This document shows positions 31,232 to 41,502 of a stretch of DNA of 64,000 bases, in pieces; positions within the stretch are counted from its first letter, which is position 1, and each line of letters begins with the position of its first letter. The position numbers and the translations under genes were made by a program. The DNA is from Ascoidea asiatica. Taxonomy: Eukaryota; Ascomycota; Saccharomycetes; Ascoideales; Ascoideaceae. Under the pieces are notes generated by a model. The model saw only the letters and a list, made by a program, of their open reading frames with translations. It had not been told where the DNA came from and did not search any database. The stretch lies in NCBI GenBank assembly GCA_001600695.1, contig BCKQ01000002.1, positions 682,001 through 746,000 of the forward strand, read 5' to 3'.

Positions 31232-33202
31232 TTAAGCATTGGTTTTATTGGCAGATTCTCCCATCAATTCCACTACTCTTTCAATGTTTTCTGATTTCAT
31301 TGCGCAACATGGAACTATTTTCCAATTATTTGAGTCTGCAAATTCTTTTAATTTTAAAAATCTTGTTTGAGTATTTTCAATATCTGCTTTAGTTGCTATG
31401 ATTAAAACTTTTTTATTTTCCATTCTTGATTCACCTAATTCATTAATTAATAATTTTAAATCATCAATTGGATTCTTAGATTCTAAAGATATAACAAATA
31501 CTAAACCTAATGATCTTTCAACATGTCTTAAAAAATCTAATCCCATACCTTTACCTTCAGATGAAGCTCCTTTAATAATACCTGGAATATCAGCAACTGT
31601 AAATGAAGGTTTATTAATTCCAAGAGAAATTGTACCAATTGTTGGTTCTAAAGTGGTAAACTCCCAATGTCCAACTTTTGGTCTCGCTTTTGAAATTGCT
31701 CTTAATAATGTTGATTTTCCTGCATTTGGTAATCCAACTAATCCTAAATCTGCTAATAATTTTAATTCAAATACAAATCCTTGTTCTAATCCATTTCTAC
31801 CAATTTTACAAAATCTTGGATTTCTAATATTATTTGTTAAAAAATGTATATTACCTAAACCTCCTTTACCACCTTTTAAAATTAATATTGGTTTTTTTGT
31901 AGGTTTATTAAGATCTAATCCAACAATTGGAAAAATATCCGAATTTAATTCATCAGTTTCTATACTTCTATCATAATTCATTACTTTTTTTCTTAATGAT
32001 ATAAACCAACCTTTATCTAAATGATATTCTTCATCTTTTTCTTTAAAAATCCATCCTTTACCAATAGTATATGAGTCTCTAAAAAATTGAATATATTTTG
32101 GTTTTAAATCATTTAAATTTGATCCAAATGCTTTAATATTTATTGATTCATCATAAAATTCATTATCATTATTGTTTTTTTTTTTTTGATCTTTAACTAA
32201 TTTAACATCTGGTATCCATCTAATTATAGTTCCAACAGGTACTGTTAAAATAACATCATTACCATCTGATCCATCTAATTGTTTTTTAAATCCATTTTTT
32301 CCATTTTGTGCTTCATATCCACTTTTAAGTTTATGTAAAGAATTTAAACCTTCAATTGCTTGAACATAAATTGATCCTCCATTACCACCATTTCCACCAT
32401 CTGGTGGTCCAATTGATCTACCTGCATCTCTAAAAAATGATACACATCCATCACCTCCTTTACCAGATTTAAGTCTAATAAATTTAATATCTGAAAAAGT
32501 TTGTGCAGTTGTTGAATTTGGTCTTTTTTTATAAGATAAATGTGACCATGGTGAAGATTTTAATTTTGAAAATTGTTTTAATGGAATTTTTAAATCAATT
32601 AAATTATCTTGATCAACACCTTGATATATATATTTTAGTGAATATAAATTATCATCTTTGATTTTTTTTAAAACTGGTGCTTCATTCATTTCATTATTAT
32701 CTATATTATTTTCATTACTACTAAAATCATCAAATGATTTTAAATTATCATATTGATCAAATGATTCATTATTATGTCTGTCTAAATCATTTTCATAATC
32801 ATTTTCATAATCAGTTTGTAAGATTGGTTCCAATTTATCAGATATTAAATTTTCATTTATTTTTCCTTCAAATCTTTGAAATTCTCCAGATTCTATAGAA
32901 TCTTGTAAAGTTTCTCTATCAAGAGATGATAACCAACTTTCATTTTCAGTTGCAGTAGGTGACCAATCAACTGGATCTTTATTAATAGGTTCATTTAAGT
33001 CATTATTAATTTTTTTTTTTAATTTGCTTTTTTTATTACCATTGGTGAATCTTCGTATAAAATCCAATGAGTTTATTGAACTTATTGAACTTATTGAATT
33101 TATTGAATTTATTGAAGAATATTTGCTTAAGTTAAAACCATTGTGAAATTTAAAAGACTTCAATACAACCCGAGTTAAGATATGGTTTATATTTGCATTC
33201 AT
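31232..33202 (-). CDS. MTG2: Mitochondrial Obg-family GTPase Mtg2
   Basis: Mtg2 is an Obg GTPase of the mitochondrial inner membrane needed for assembly of the large mitoribosomal subunit. The 656-residue protein (S. cerevisiae 518) begins with a basic, Ser-rich presequence. An acidic, Asp/Asn-rich region of about 200 residues follows. The Gly-rich Obg fold starts near residue 240 with FIRLKSGKGGDGCVSFFRD and has PPDGGNGGNGGSIYV. The G domain has G1 GLPNAGKST (about 489), the TTLEPTIG switch, G3 DIPGIIKGAS, G4 TKAD and the G5-like CCAMKSEN near the end. The extra length is an acidic N-terminal insert plus a loop inside the Obg domain (about 340-400) that also separates typical Obg glycine loops. 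Confidence 0.93.
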   Translation of the reverse strand: MNANINHILTRVVLKSFKFHNGFNLSKYSSINSINSISSISSINSLDFIRRFTNGNKKSKLKKKINNDLNEPINKDPVDWSPTATENESWLSSLDRETLQDSIESGEFQRFEGKINENLISDKLEPILQTDYENDYENDLDRHNNESFDQYDNLKSFDDFSSNENNIDNNEMNEAPVLKKIKDDNLYSLKYIYQGVDQDNLIDLKIPLKQFSKLKSSPWSHLSYKKRPNSTTAQTFSDIKFIRLKSGKGGDGCVSFFRDAGRSIGPPDGGNGGNGGSIYVQAIEGLNSLHKLKSGYEAQNGKNGFKKQLDGSDGNDVILTVPVGTIIRWIPDVKLVKDQKKKNNNDNEFYDESINIKAFGSNLNDLKPKYIQFFRDSYTIGKGWIFKEKDEEYHLDKGWFISLRKKVMNYDRSIETDELNSDIFPIVGLDLNKPTKKPILILKGGKGGLGNIHFLTNNIRNPRFCKIGRNGLEQGFVFELKLLADLGLVGLPNAGKSTLLRAISKARPKVGHWEFTTLEPTIGTISLGINKPSFTVADIPGIIKGASSEGKGMGLDFLRHVERSLGLVFVISLESKNPIDDLKLLINELGESRMENKKVLIIATKADIENTQTRFLKLKEFADSNNWKIVPCCAMKSENIERVVELMGESANKTNA

Positions 33203-33972
33203 AATATTGAAAAATTAACGCAATGAATATCTAAATCTGAGACCAAAATATCTTAATTTGATAATAATTCTCCTGTGTTCATCAGTGAATTGAATTGAAT
33301 CATTCAAATCATCTCAATTAATTCATTTCATTTCATTTAATTTCATTTCTTCTCAATTCAAATTTCTTTAATAATTTTTTCGATTTAAATTAATTTTGAA
33401 TGGAAAGTTTTCCGAGACCAAAACTGCGGATCCCATGACCTTCATTCAGTTAACCTGATTTAAAAAAAAATTAGCGTGAAAAAGTGCCGTATGAATTAAC
33501 ACCGGAATTTATTTTAGGCAGTTTTTGTACTGGCGTTGGTGCCTTTGATTCAAGTTCTACATGAATTAAAAGGCTCCAAAGAATTTGAAAACCTCTAGAG
33601 AATAATTAACTACAATATGATAATCATAAATGTTTTTATTTGAGGGAAAATATAGAACAAGAAAAAACTAAAACGAGATAGAAATATCAAGAAAAAAAAG
33701 ATGAGAAAAAAAAAGAACGACAAAAAGTAAACGACTCTAAATGATAAAAATTATTCACCTGCTTTATACTGAAAAAAAGAAATGAAAGTTGTCCTGAGAA
33801 ATATAATAGAATGAATAAAAGGGTTATTAATTCAAAATAATAGAGAATGACCAAAGAAAGTGTAAAAAAACATAAAACATAAAACATAAAATCAATGAAT
33901 AAAATAAAACAAAATAATAAAAAAATTGTATTAAATATTATACAAACCAAAAATTGCCCAATAAATTTTTAA
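33203..33972. other. Intergenic region MTG2 / STP-like gene
   Basis: 770 bp. It holds ATTTCATTTC repeats (33325-33355), a patch with more G and C at 33410-33590, and A-rich sequence and the candidate 3' untranslated region of the STP-like gene (33690-33970). No gene seen. Confidence 0.55.
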
Positions 33973-36903
33973 TTAACAAGCTGTTAAGTGAGAATTAGGA
34001 TTTCCATTATTTTTCAAATTATTGAAAATTTGAACATTTGGAATATAATTTTGACTATATTGCATATTATTAGTATTGATATTATTGTTGTTTTGATAAT
34101 TATAATTTGAATTTAAATTCATATTTTGATTAAGATTCATGTTTTGGTTAATATTTTGATTCATGTTTTGAGTATAAGCTTGACTCATATTTTGAGATAA
34201 ATTTGTATTCATATTTAAATTTTGATTCACATTTAAATTCATATTTCCATTATCATTCATTATTGGAAGATTTGTACTAATTGCTTGATATAATGAATTA
34301 TCTTGAGCAGAAAAATCAAAAATATCCGGAATATTTAAAGAAGTACTTTGTTCAGCATCTAAAGAATATTTATTATCATCTTCATCTTCTTCAGCATCTT
34401 TGTATATATTTAAATCTTTTGCACTATTATTATTACTTAAATTACTTAAAGGAGAACTCATATTATGATTTTGAGGAGATGATCTATTTGAAGAGATATT
34501 TGAAGTAGTGTTTGAAGAAATATTATTAGAATTATTATTTGAGATATTGTTTGAGACATTTAATGGAATATCAGATACGACATTTGTAGAAATAGGATTT
34601 CCAAAGTTTGAAACATTCTTATACATATTCTGTTGATTTGAAAATGAAGATTGCATAGGTTGTTGATTCATCTGAACAATTTGTTGTTGTTGCTGAGAAA
34701 CAGGATATTGGATTTGTTTAAGAGTTTGTTGAGGTTGAATTTGTTGTTGATAATAATTTTGTTGTTGTTGTTGAGTAATTTGATTGACTTGAGAAGATTG
34801 TTCTTGTAAAGGCATTTGATTTTGTAAGTAATACAGTTGTGGTTGTTGCTGTTGTAACAGAATAGGATTTTGATTAAGTTGATTTTGCTGTTGAAGATGA
34901 GAGTGAGAAAGATGATTAAGATTACCATTAACATTTTGTTGATTAATACTCTGTTGATTTATATTTTGTTGATTAAGTTGTTGAAATTGTTGTTGTTGTT
35001 GATTAAGTTGTTGATTTTGTTGTTGTTGACGTTGTTGTAATTGTTGAGCTTGTTGTTGTTGAATATGAATTTGTAAATTTTTATTTTTTCTATAAGATTT
35101 ACTATTTCTACAAATATAATCAGCAGGTAATCTTCTACATTGACCATTTTCAATATGATTTTCAACCCAATCTTCATTACTTTGAAATCTCATATTACAA
35201 GAAGCACATTTACCAGGAACATGACTTCTATCATGAGATTTTGTACCAGGAGGATATTTAAAATGTCTTGCTTTTAAATGAGTTTTATAAGTATCTCTTC
35301 TTGAAAAACCACCATTTGGATGACATTTATGATCAGAATTTGGATCAAAAAATGGACATTTATAAGCTTTATCAATTGCATGTTTTTTTATATGTCTTGT
35401 AAGATAACCACGAACTCTAAAATGAGCTTCACAATATGGACAAGAATGAAATTTATTTTTATTATCAGTATCAGAATCATTTGAATCTTTAGAATCATTA
35501 GATTCATTTAAATCTTTTAAATCTTTTGATTCTTTAAAACCCTTTGAATCTTTTGAATCTTCTATATCTTTTAAATCATCTGAAGTTGAAGTTTTTAAAG
35601 ATTTTGAAGTTTTGGAAACTTTTGAAGTCTTAAGATTTTTAGAATTTTTTCCTTTTAATTTTTTATTATCTTTTGAATCATTATTTTTAGTAATATTATT
35701 ATCAATAACGGTAATTGATTTTTTAGGACTTTGAATTGTAGTAAATTGATTATTTAAAGAATTAATTGATTCACTATCAGAAGAATCATTTTTTTTATTA
35801 TTATTATTATTATTAGCATTATTAATTGATTTTTTTTTATTATTAATTGATTTTTTTGAAGATTTATTATTTTTTAAAATAGTATGAGCATTTGAATGTA
35901 AAATTGGAATTGTAAAAGGATCATTGTTATTATTATTGGTCATATTTGAAGAAGGTGGAGGAGAAATTGAAGAGGTTAAGGATAAAGACATTGATAAAGG
36001 AGAATAAGAAGAATTTGAAGAAGAGAATGAATTTGAATTAAATGATATATTATTATCATTATTATTTATATTCATATTGTCATTGTTAATGTTATTATTT
36101 ATATTCATATTGTTATTGTTAATGTTATTATTGTTCATGTTCATATTCATATTCATATTCATAGTATCATTGATTGTGTCATTAATATTAATATTATTAT
36201 CAATAGGGTTATATTCTTTGAGAAAATTAGATAAATTTGATAAATCATCTTGACTTTTTAAATCATTTGAAAGATTAAAATTAAGAGATAAGAAATCATC
36301 ATTTAAATTATTATTTAAAGTATTATCTAAATTATTATTATTTAAATTAATATTAAAATCATTATTTAAATCATTAAAATCAGTGAATTCATTATTAATA
36401 TTTGAATTAGAATCATTTGATAATAATTGCCAAGATATATTACCAGAATTATCAGTAATTGGAACATATTTAAAATCATCAGATAAAATAGCACATGGAG
36501 TTGCACAATTTTCTTTTAATTTATTATTTTTTGATTTAATTAATTTTTTATTTGAAATTGATTTTGAAATTGGTTTAATATTTGAATTTGATAAATTTGA
36601 TAGTTTAGGTGGTTTATTAATTGAAATATTTGGAAAAAATACATTTGATAAAGAATTTTTAATATTTAGAAAAAATTGTAAAATTATTAAAAAAATAGTA
36701 TATATAAAACTTTTTTTAATTATATTTTTATAATCAAATTTTGAATTATTTGATTGTTTTGAATTATTTGTATTCATTGTAAGTTTTTTAGATGTATTTG
36801 ATAATATTATAGATTTTGAATTTGATTTATTATTGATCTTTTTATCAATAGTATCAATATTATTAATAGGAAATAATGAAGTGAATATTGAATTCATTTT
36901 CAT
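33973..36903 (-). CDS. C2H2 zinc-finger transcription factor of the STP1/STP2 family
   Basis: Stp1 and Stp2 are latent cytoplasmic factors of the SPS amino-acid sensing pathway; the Ssy5 protease removes an N-terminal regulatory region and the factor then induces amino-acid permease genes. This 976-residue protein has the family's three-finger block at about 483-600. Finger 1 is CPYCEAHFRVRGYLTRHIKKH. Finger 2 starts YKCPFFDPNSDHKCH and has GGFSRRDTYKTHLKARH. The third is degenerate, GKCASCNMRFQSNEDWVENHI. The N-terminus has a hydrophobic helix (about 63-90) and a short conserved-looking segment, CATPCAILSDDFKYVP (about 134-149), candidates for the nuclear-exclusion and processing regions. 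A long Ser/Lys-Asp region, then Gln-rich (about 605-750) and Asn/Met-rich tails fill the remainder. It is divergent from a probable PTR3 of the same pathway. Confidence 0.82.
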   Translation of the reverse strand: MKMNSIFTSLFPINNIDTIDKKINNKSNSKSIILSNTSKKLTMNTNNSKQSNNSKFDYKNIIKKSFIYTIFLIILQFFLNIKNSLSNVFFPNISINKPPKLSNLSNSNIKPISKSISNKKLIKSKNNKLKENCATPCAILSDDFKYVPITDNSGNISWQLLSNDSNSNINNEFTDFNDLNNDFNINLNNNNLDNTLNNNLNDDFLSLNFNLSNDLKSQDDLSNLSNFLKEYNPIDNNININDTINDTMNMNMNMNMNNNNINNNNMNINNNINNDNMNINNNDNNISFNSNSFSSSNSSYSPLSMSLSLTSSISPPPSSNMTNNNNNDPFTIPILHSNAHTILKNNKSSKKSINNKKKSINNANNNNNNKKNDSSDSESINSLNNQFTTIQSPKKSITVIDNNITKNNDSKDNKKLKGKNSKNLKTSKVSKTSKSLKTSTSDDLKDIEDSKDSKGFKESKDLKDLNESNDSKDSNDSDTDNKNKFHSCPYCEAHFRVRGYLTRHIKKHAIDKAYKCPFFDPNSDHKCHPNGGFSRRDTYKTHLKARHFKYPPGTKSHDRSHVPGKCASCNMRFQSNEDWVENHIENGQCRRLPADYICRNSKSYRKNKNLQIHIQQQQAQQLQQRQQQQNQQLNQQQQQFQQLNQQNINQQSINQQNVNGNLNHLSHSHLQQQNQLNQNPILLQQQQPQLYYLQNQMPLQEQSSQVNQITQQQQQNYYQQQIQPQQTLKQIQYPVSQQQQQIVQMNQQPMQSSFSNQQNMYKNVSNFGNPISTNVVSDIPLNVSNNISNNNSNNISSNTTSNISSNRSSPQNHNMSSPLSNLSNNNSAKDLNIYKDAEEDEDDNKYSLDAEQSTSLNIPDIFDFSAQDNSLYQAISTNLPIMNDNGNMNLNVNQNLNMNTNLSQNMSQAYTQNMNQNINQNMNLNQNMNLNSNYNYQNNNNINTNNMQYSQNYIPNVQIFNNLKNNGNPNSHLTAC

Positions 36904-37256
36904 AATGAATTTAAAGGAGTTATATTATGAGTGATATTTCTATATTATATGATATTCTATGATATTGATTGTTATGAGATGTTTTGATGTTCTATGCTAT
37001 GATGATATATTGCAATAATATATTTATGATTATATATTTATAATGATAATGATAATGATATATTGATATATATTTATATATTAATATATTTATATGATTA
37101 TATGATTATATGATTATATGATTATATAGTAATATTAAGTAGTAATTAATAGGTAAAATTTGAAGAAGAAGGAATTTAAAAAGAGAAAAAGAGAAAACGA
37201 GAAAAAAGATAGGATTGAGATGTATTATATTTGATTATTATTAGACTTAGACTTAG

Positions 37257-37314
37257 ACTACTGGAATATTCAATAAAAGGAAAGGTTAAGGTAATCTCAT
37301 TCTATTCCAGTAGT
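37257..37314. repeat. 12-bp perfect inverted repeat, 34-nt loop
   Basis: ACTACTGGAATA (37257-37268) is followed by its exact reverse complement TATTCCAGTAGT (37303-37314). The 34-nt spacer is A/G-rich. A further pair ACTGGCA/TGCCAGT (37332-37338 and 37362-37368) and GGTCC/GGACC (37321-37325 and 37351-37355) follow directly. It could be a protein-binding palindrome or fold in RNA. Confidence 0.75.
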
Positions 37315-37909
37315 TAAACTGGTCCCAGAGCACTGGCAGAGCTGGAACGCGGACCGGGGCTTGCCAGTCAAAGGGCACTCCTAGCACACCGGGACGTGGA
37401 GAGACAGAATCACGCAGTAGCTGGGGGAAAGGAATGTCCACCGAGGGCTTAAAATATCATGTGATCTAGTGTTTTATTCCAATTATGTCATACAATTAAT
37501 ATCAAAAAGGGTATTTTCTTGAGACCTTTGGCGGGGTGCTCGTATGACATAGTTGTAGAACGGGTACTTTTACTTGCACTACAAAGACCCCGAAAAGTTA
37601 AGAAGATACCGAAAAATAAACCAGTGATCAACTATTAAATAACGATAAACGGCTCTGTTGACAGAATTGTAATATCATAAAATAAATAACGGTGGTAGAG
37701 CGTACTTTTTATAACCACCTGTTATTTGTCTGAATATTAATGTGCTCGGTAAATAATATTTATTTTGTATTTGAAACAATCATAAGCTACCTTCTACCAT
37801 CTACCATCTACCATTGAGAACATTTATTCTAAAAATCAAAAATTAGATATTCCAATCAGTAGACAAAAATAATAAATGGATAAACAAAATGAGAAGTTTC
37901 CAATAAATT

Positions 37910-37962
37910 CACGTGAATTAAGCATGTGACACCGTCATGTGACATTGCATTACACATGTGAC
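37910..37962. promoter_or_regulatory. E-box cluster, CACGTG plus three CATGTGAC
   Basis: CACGTG at 37910-37915 is followed by CATGTGAC at 37923-37930, 37936-37943 and 37955-37962. CATGTG is an E-box for bHLH factors, and the reverse strand reads GTCACATG, containing the GTCAC R-box of Rtg1/Rtg3; the first is a Cbf1-type core. They lie about 510-560 bp upstream of the PTR3-like ATG and about 1 kb from the STP-like ATG. Confidence 0.55.
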
Positions 37963-38269
37963 CTTGGTTGTAATTAGTAACCATCTGTATGGATCTTCAT
38001 AGCGGGGATTGTCACCCTTCCATATCAGTGGTTTTTTTGATTGTGTTATCCGGTAACAATCCGGTGTTAATCCTTGCTCTTTCCTTGGATAACCGTGCTG
38101 CTGTTGTAAGCGCATAACCGTTGAGGAGTGTTGACAGTGGTCTTCTGGCTGCATGTTTCCAGAACCACTGCTGCGGTAAAGCCCAGACCTTTTCTCGTGC
38201 CCGACTAAAGTTAACGTTAACTGAACTCACTTTGATTATTCACTTCGCTATCTCTGTTGAAGCAGTGAA

Positions 38270-38276
38270 CGGGTAA
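38270..38276 (+). promoter_or_regulatory. CGGGTAA, candidate Reb1 site
   Basis: CGGGTAA is the core of the general regulatory factor Reb1 motif (CCGGGTAA). It lies 197 bp upstream of the PTR3-like ATG, next to an A/T-rich stretch, the usual setting for a nucleosome-depleted region. Confidence 0.4.
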
Positions 38277-38472
38277 ATATTCTAATTTCTAATCCTATTT
38301 TGGTCCATATCACTACTAATCTTTAATATATCTACAATAATACTAGATATTCTAAATCCTATTTATCAAATTATATCCATTATATCATATTATATCATAT
38401 TTTATCATATTTTATCATACATTTCATTATCTAATGATAATAATTATTTATTAATTCAAAATTTTATTTAAT

Positions 38473-39228
38473 ATGTCTTCTCTGATAAATAAAATTAATT
38501 ATGAAAATAAAAAAAATTCAAAAATAAAAACTACAAATTCCAATTCCAATTCCAATTCCAATTCCAATTCAAATGAATTGTTAATACTTGATCTAATATC
38601 AAATTTAGATAAATTATTAAAATTACCAAGTTCAATTGATCAAAATTCAAATAATTTAATTTATTCAATAATCAAAGATCCAATAATTTTATCTTGTGGT
38701 TGTATAATTTCAAATAATTTATTCCTTTCAATTTATCATAAATCTGATAATAATATCACTAATACTACCACTACCACTACCACTACCACTACCATTTCTA
38801 ATATTTCTAACATTTCTAATAACAATAATAATCAAATTATTTGTCCAGTTTGTAATAATTCAAATTCAAATTATATATCTTTTGTAAAACCTTTAAAAAA
38901 CTTATATAAATTATCTCATCATTATAAAAAAATAATATCTAAAAATAAAATTAATAATAAAATTAATGCTGATATTAATAAAAAAAATAATATAATATAT
39001 GAAAGAGCTTTGAAAGTTTATAATAATAAATTAAATTTAGAAAATCAAAATAAATATAATTTATCAAATTCAATTGATAAAAATGTTTTAATTTCTTGTG
39101 AAAATCAAAATTTATTATCCATTTTTAAAAAAATTGCTTATCAAATCAAATACCCTTCAGATTCAAATTCAAATTCAAATAATCTTCCTAGTAATGTCAA
39201 TATTAATATCAATAATACTACCACTAAT

Positions 39229-39269
<41 letters not shown>

Positions 39270-41502
39270 AATATTACCTTCTTCTTTTAACTCAAATTCA
39301 AATTCTTTAATTGTCGAAAATGATAATATACAATTAAATAAATCAATAGTTTCAAATAAATCCTTTAATCAATCTCAATCTCAATCTCAAAATACACTAT
39401 TAAGATCTTCTTCAATTTCAAGTAAAAATAGTAAGAATAGTAATACAATCATATTTAAATCAAATACTTCTACAAATACTCCAATTAATATATCAAATAA
39501 CTATAATAATAATAATATTAATAATAATAACTACAGTAATTCAATTCAATTCCAAACTGATGATTTAAATCTATCAATCTCTCAAAAATCTCAATCTCAA
39601 TGGCAATTCCAATCTCAATCACAATCACAAACTCAATCTCAATCTCAATCTCAATCTCAATCAAATTCATCATCAAAATTTCCTTGGAAAAAAGTATTGA
39701 AAAAAACTTCTTCAATTCAAAATATTTTTCATTCTTCTTCTCCAACAAATTCAAATTTATCAAATTTAAATCTATTTTCAAATAATAATAATCAAACTTT
39801 AACTTCTTCTAATTCAATTTCTTCTTCTTTTAATGACTTTAATAATAATAATAATAATGATCTAAATTCAACTTTTAATAATAACTCAAATTTTTTATCA
39901 AATAATACTGATATTAATCTTGAAGGTAGATTTTCTGATAATTTCCCAACTTATAGAAAAAAAATTCAATATAGTGTAAATCCATTTAAATATAAAAAAA
40001 ATTTCTTAAGAAGATCAGATTTTATTGGTACTGCAATATCTCCATTATCAACAAAATTTGCTTTAATTGATGAAAAAAGATGGTTTGTTTATAAAATTTC
40101 AAAATCTTCTTCAATTCCACCAATTTTATTATGTTGTGGTAATAGAAATTGTGATTATGGTAAAGATTTAGAAAATTTAAAAAAATTTAATTTTAATTCA
40201 AATTCTGAATTATCTTATTTATCAAATGAAAAAGAAAATGAATCAAAATCAATAAATTATATTTTACAAAATTCTTGGGAATTTTCTTTTTGTTCTTTAG
40301 GTGAAAGATTATTAGTTATTTATGGTAAAAAATTATTAAAAATTTTTGATTTAAAAAATTTTGGTTTACCAATTTATACACTTTTTGGTTTTTCAATTAG
40401 ATGTTTAGATATTTCTCCAGATGAAACTTTAATTGCTTTAGGTATAACTAGAAAAGATAAAGCAATTGATAATGAAAGTACTTCAATTTTAATTTTAAAA
40501 TTATTTTTTGATTATTCAATTGATCAAAATTCTATTCAAAATTCAAATAAAAATAATTTAGATAATTCTTCAAACTCAAATTATAATAACAATAGTAATA
40601 ATATCGATATTGATTTTACAGTTCCAAAAAATGGATTCTCTTATAACAATCATAGATCTTCAGGTAATTATTCTGTACCTTCATCTCCCACAGTTTCTTC
40701 TTCTATTTTAAGTTCAAATAACAATAATAATTATATTAACAACAATAATAATAGTAATCAAAATAGCTCTAGATCAATATATTCACAAAATTCCTCAATA
40801 AGAAGTCCATTTAATGATATTGATAATGGAAATGATGTTGATTCTATAATTTCAAAATTACCAAATTCAACTCTAACTAAAGTTGATATTAAATTAATTG
40901 CATTATCAGATAATGATCCTGTTAATATTGTAAAATTTTCAAAAGATGGTACGTCTTTAATATGTTCAACAATTTTAGAATCAAGAATTATGATAATTAA
41001 TATTAAAAATATTGATGATCCAAGATTAACAATGAGATATAAAAGGGAAATTGATACATCATATGAAAGTGAAGGAATAACAGATTTAGAATTTCTTGAT
41101 TCAGAAAATAAATATCTTGTTGTTTCTTCTGTTGCATTTAATACATGTCCTTTAATTTTGGGTACACAATATAATAATTCTTCCAAAACTAAAATTACTT
41201 CAATTGGTCCTGAAATACATAAATGCTGTGTATCCCCAAGAGGTTATGCTTTAGCATTTTTAAGTAAAAAAGGGGAATTATTTATTGTTGAAATAAAAGA
41301 AACACAGGAAATTAAAAGAATTGTAAAGGCTGATGATGTTATGAGTGCAACAAGAAGATCAGAATCTGCTAGTATTGGATTTTCAACTGATGGTTATAAA
41401 CTTTATGCAATTGATAGAAAAGGTATACTATATATTGAAGATTTCGTTGCAGGTTCAACTGAAACTCACGATGTTTCAAAATGCAAATTTATTCCAACCT
41501 AA
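38473..41502 (+). CDS. PTR3: Probable Ptr3, SPS amino-acid sensor component
   Basis: The 1009-residue protein has an N-terminal RING/U-box-like zinc-ligand pattern: LSCGCII (about 74-80), then an Asn/Thr insert, then ICPVCN (about 123-128), followed by a Lys/Asn-rich helix. The middle (about 190-500) is disordered Ser/Gln/Asn. The C-terminal half (about 500-1009) is a beta-propeller-like region with WD-type strands such as SIRCLDISPDETLIALG, VNIVKFSKDGTSLICS and ASIGFSTDGYKLYAIDRKG. This order fits my understanding of Ptr3, a peripheral scaffold that couples the Ssy1 sensor to the Ssy5 protease; I recognise the architecture rather than exact sequence. It is divergent from an STP-family factor of the same pathway, which supports the assignment. 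Prp19 is excluded by length and motif order. Twice as long as S. cerevisiae Ptr3 (678) in disordered parts. Confidence 0.55.

Larger units (their letters stand above)
36904..38472. promoter_or_regulatory. 1.57-kb shared upstream region of the STP-like and PTR3-like genes
   Basis: Longest control region between divergent genes here. It contains TGATTATA tandem repeats (37091-37127), a 12-bp inverted repeat (37257-37268 with 37303-37314), a patch rich in G and C (37315-37450), a second such patch (37910-38275) with an E-box cluster, the palindrome AGTTAACGTTAACT at 38209-38222 and a Reb1-like CGGGTAA at 38270-38276. TATCATAT repeats precede the PTR3 ATG. Two open frames on the minus strand (37918-38154 and 38012-38230) overlap in different frames and resemble no family I know. 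Confidence 0.6.

Noticed and set aside
37918-38230. Two overlapping minus-strand frames of 78 and 72 codons in the STP/PTR3 interval
   Set aside because: They lie in the G+C patch with codon use unlike the real genes, overlap in different frames, and contain no known domain.
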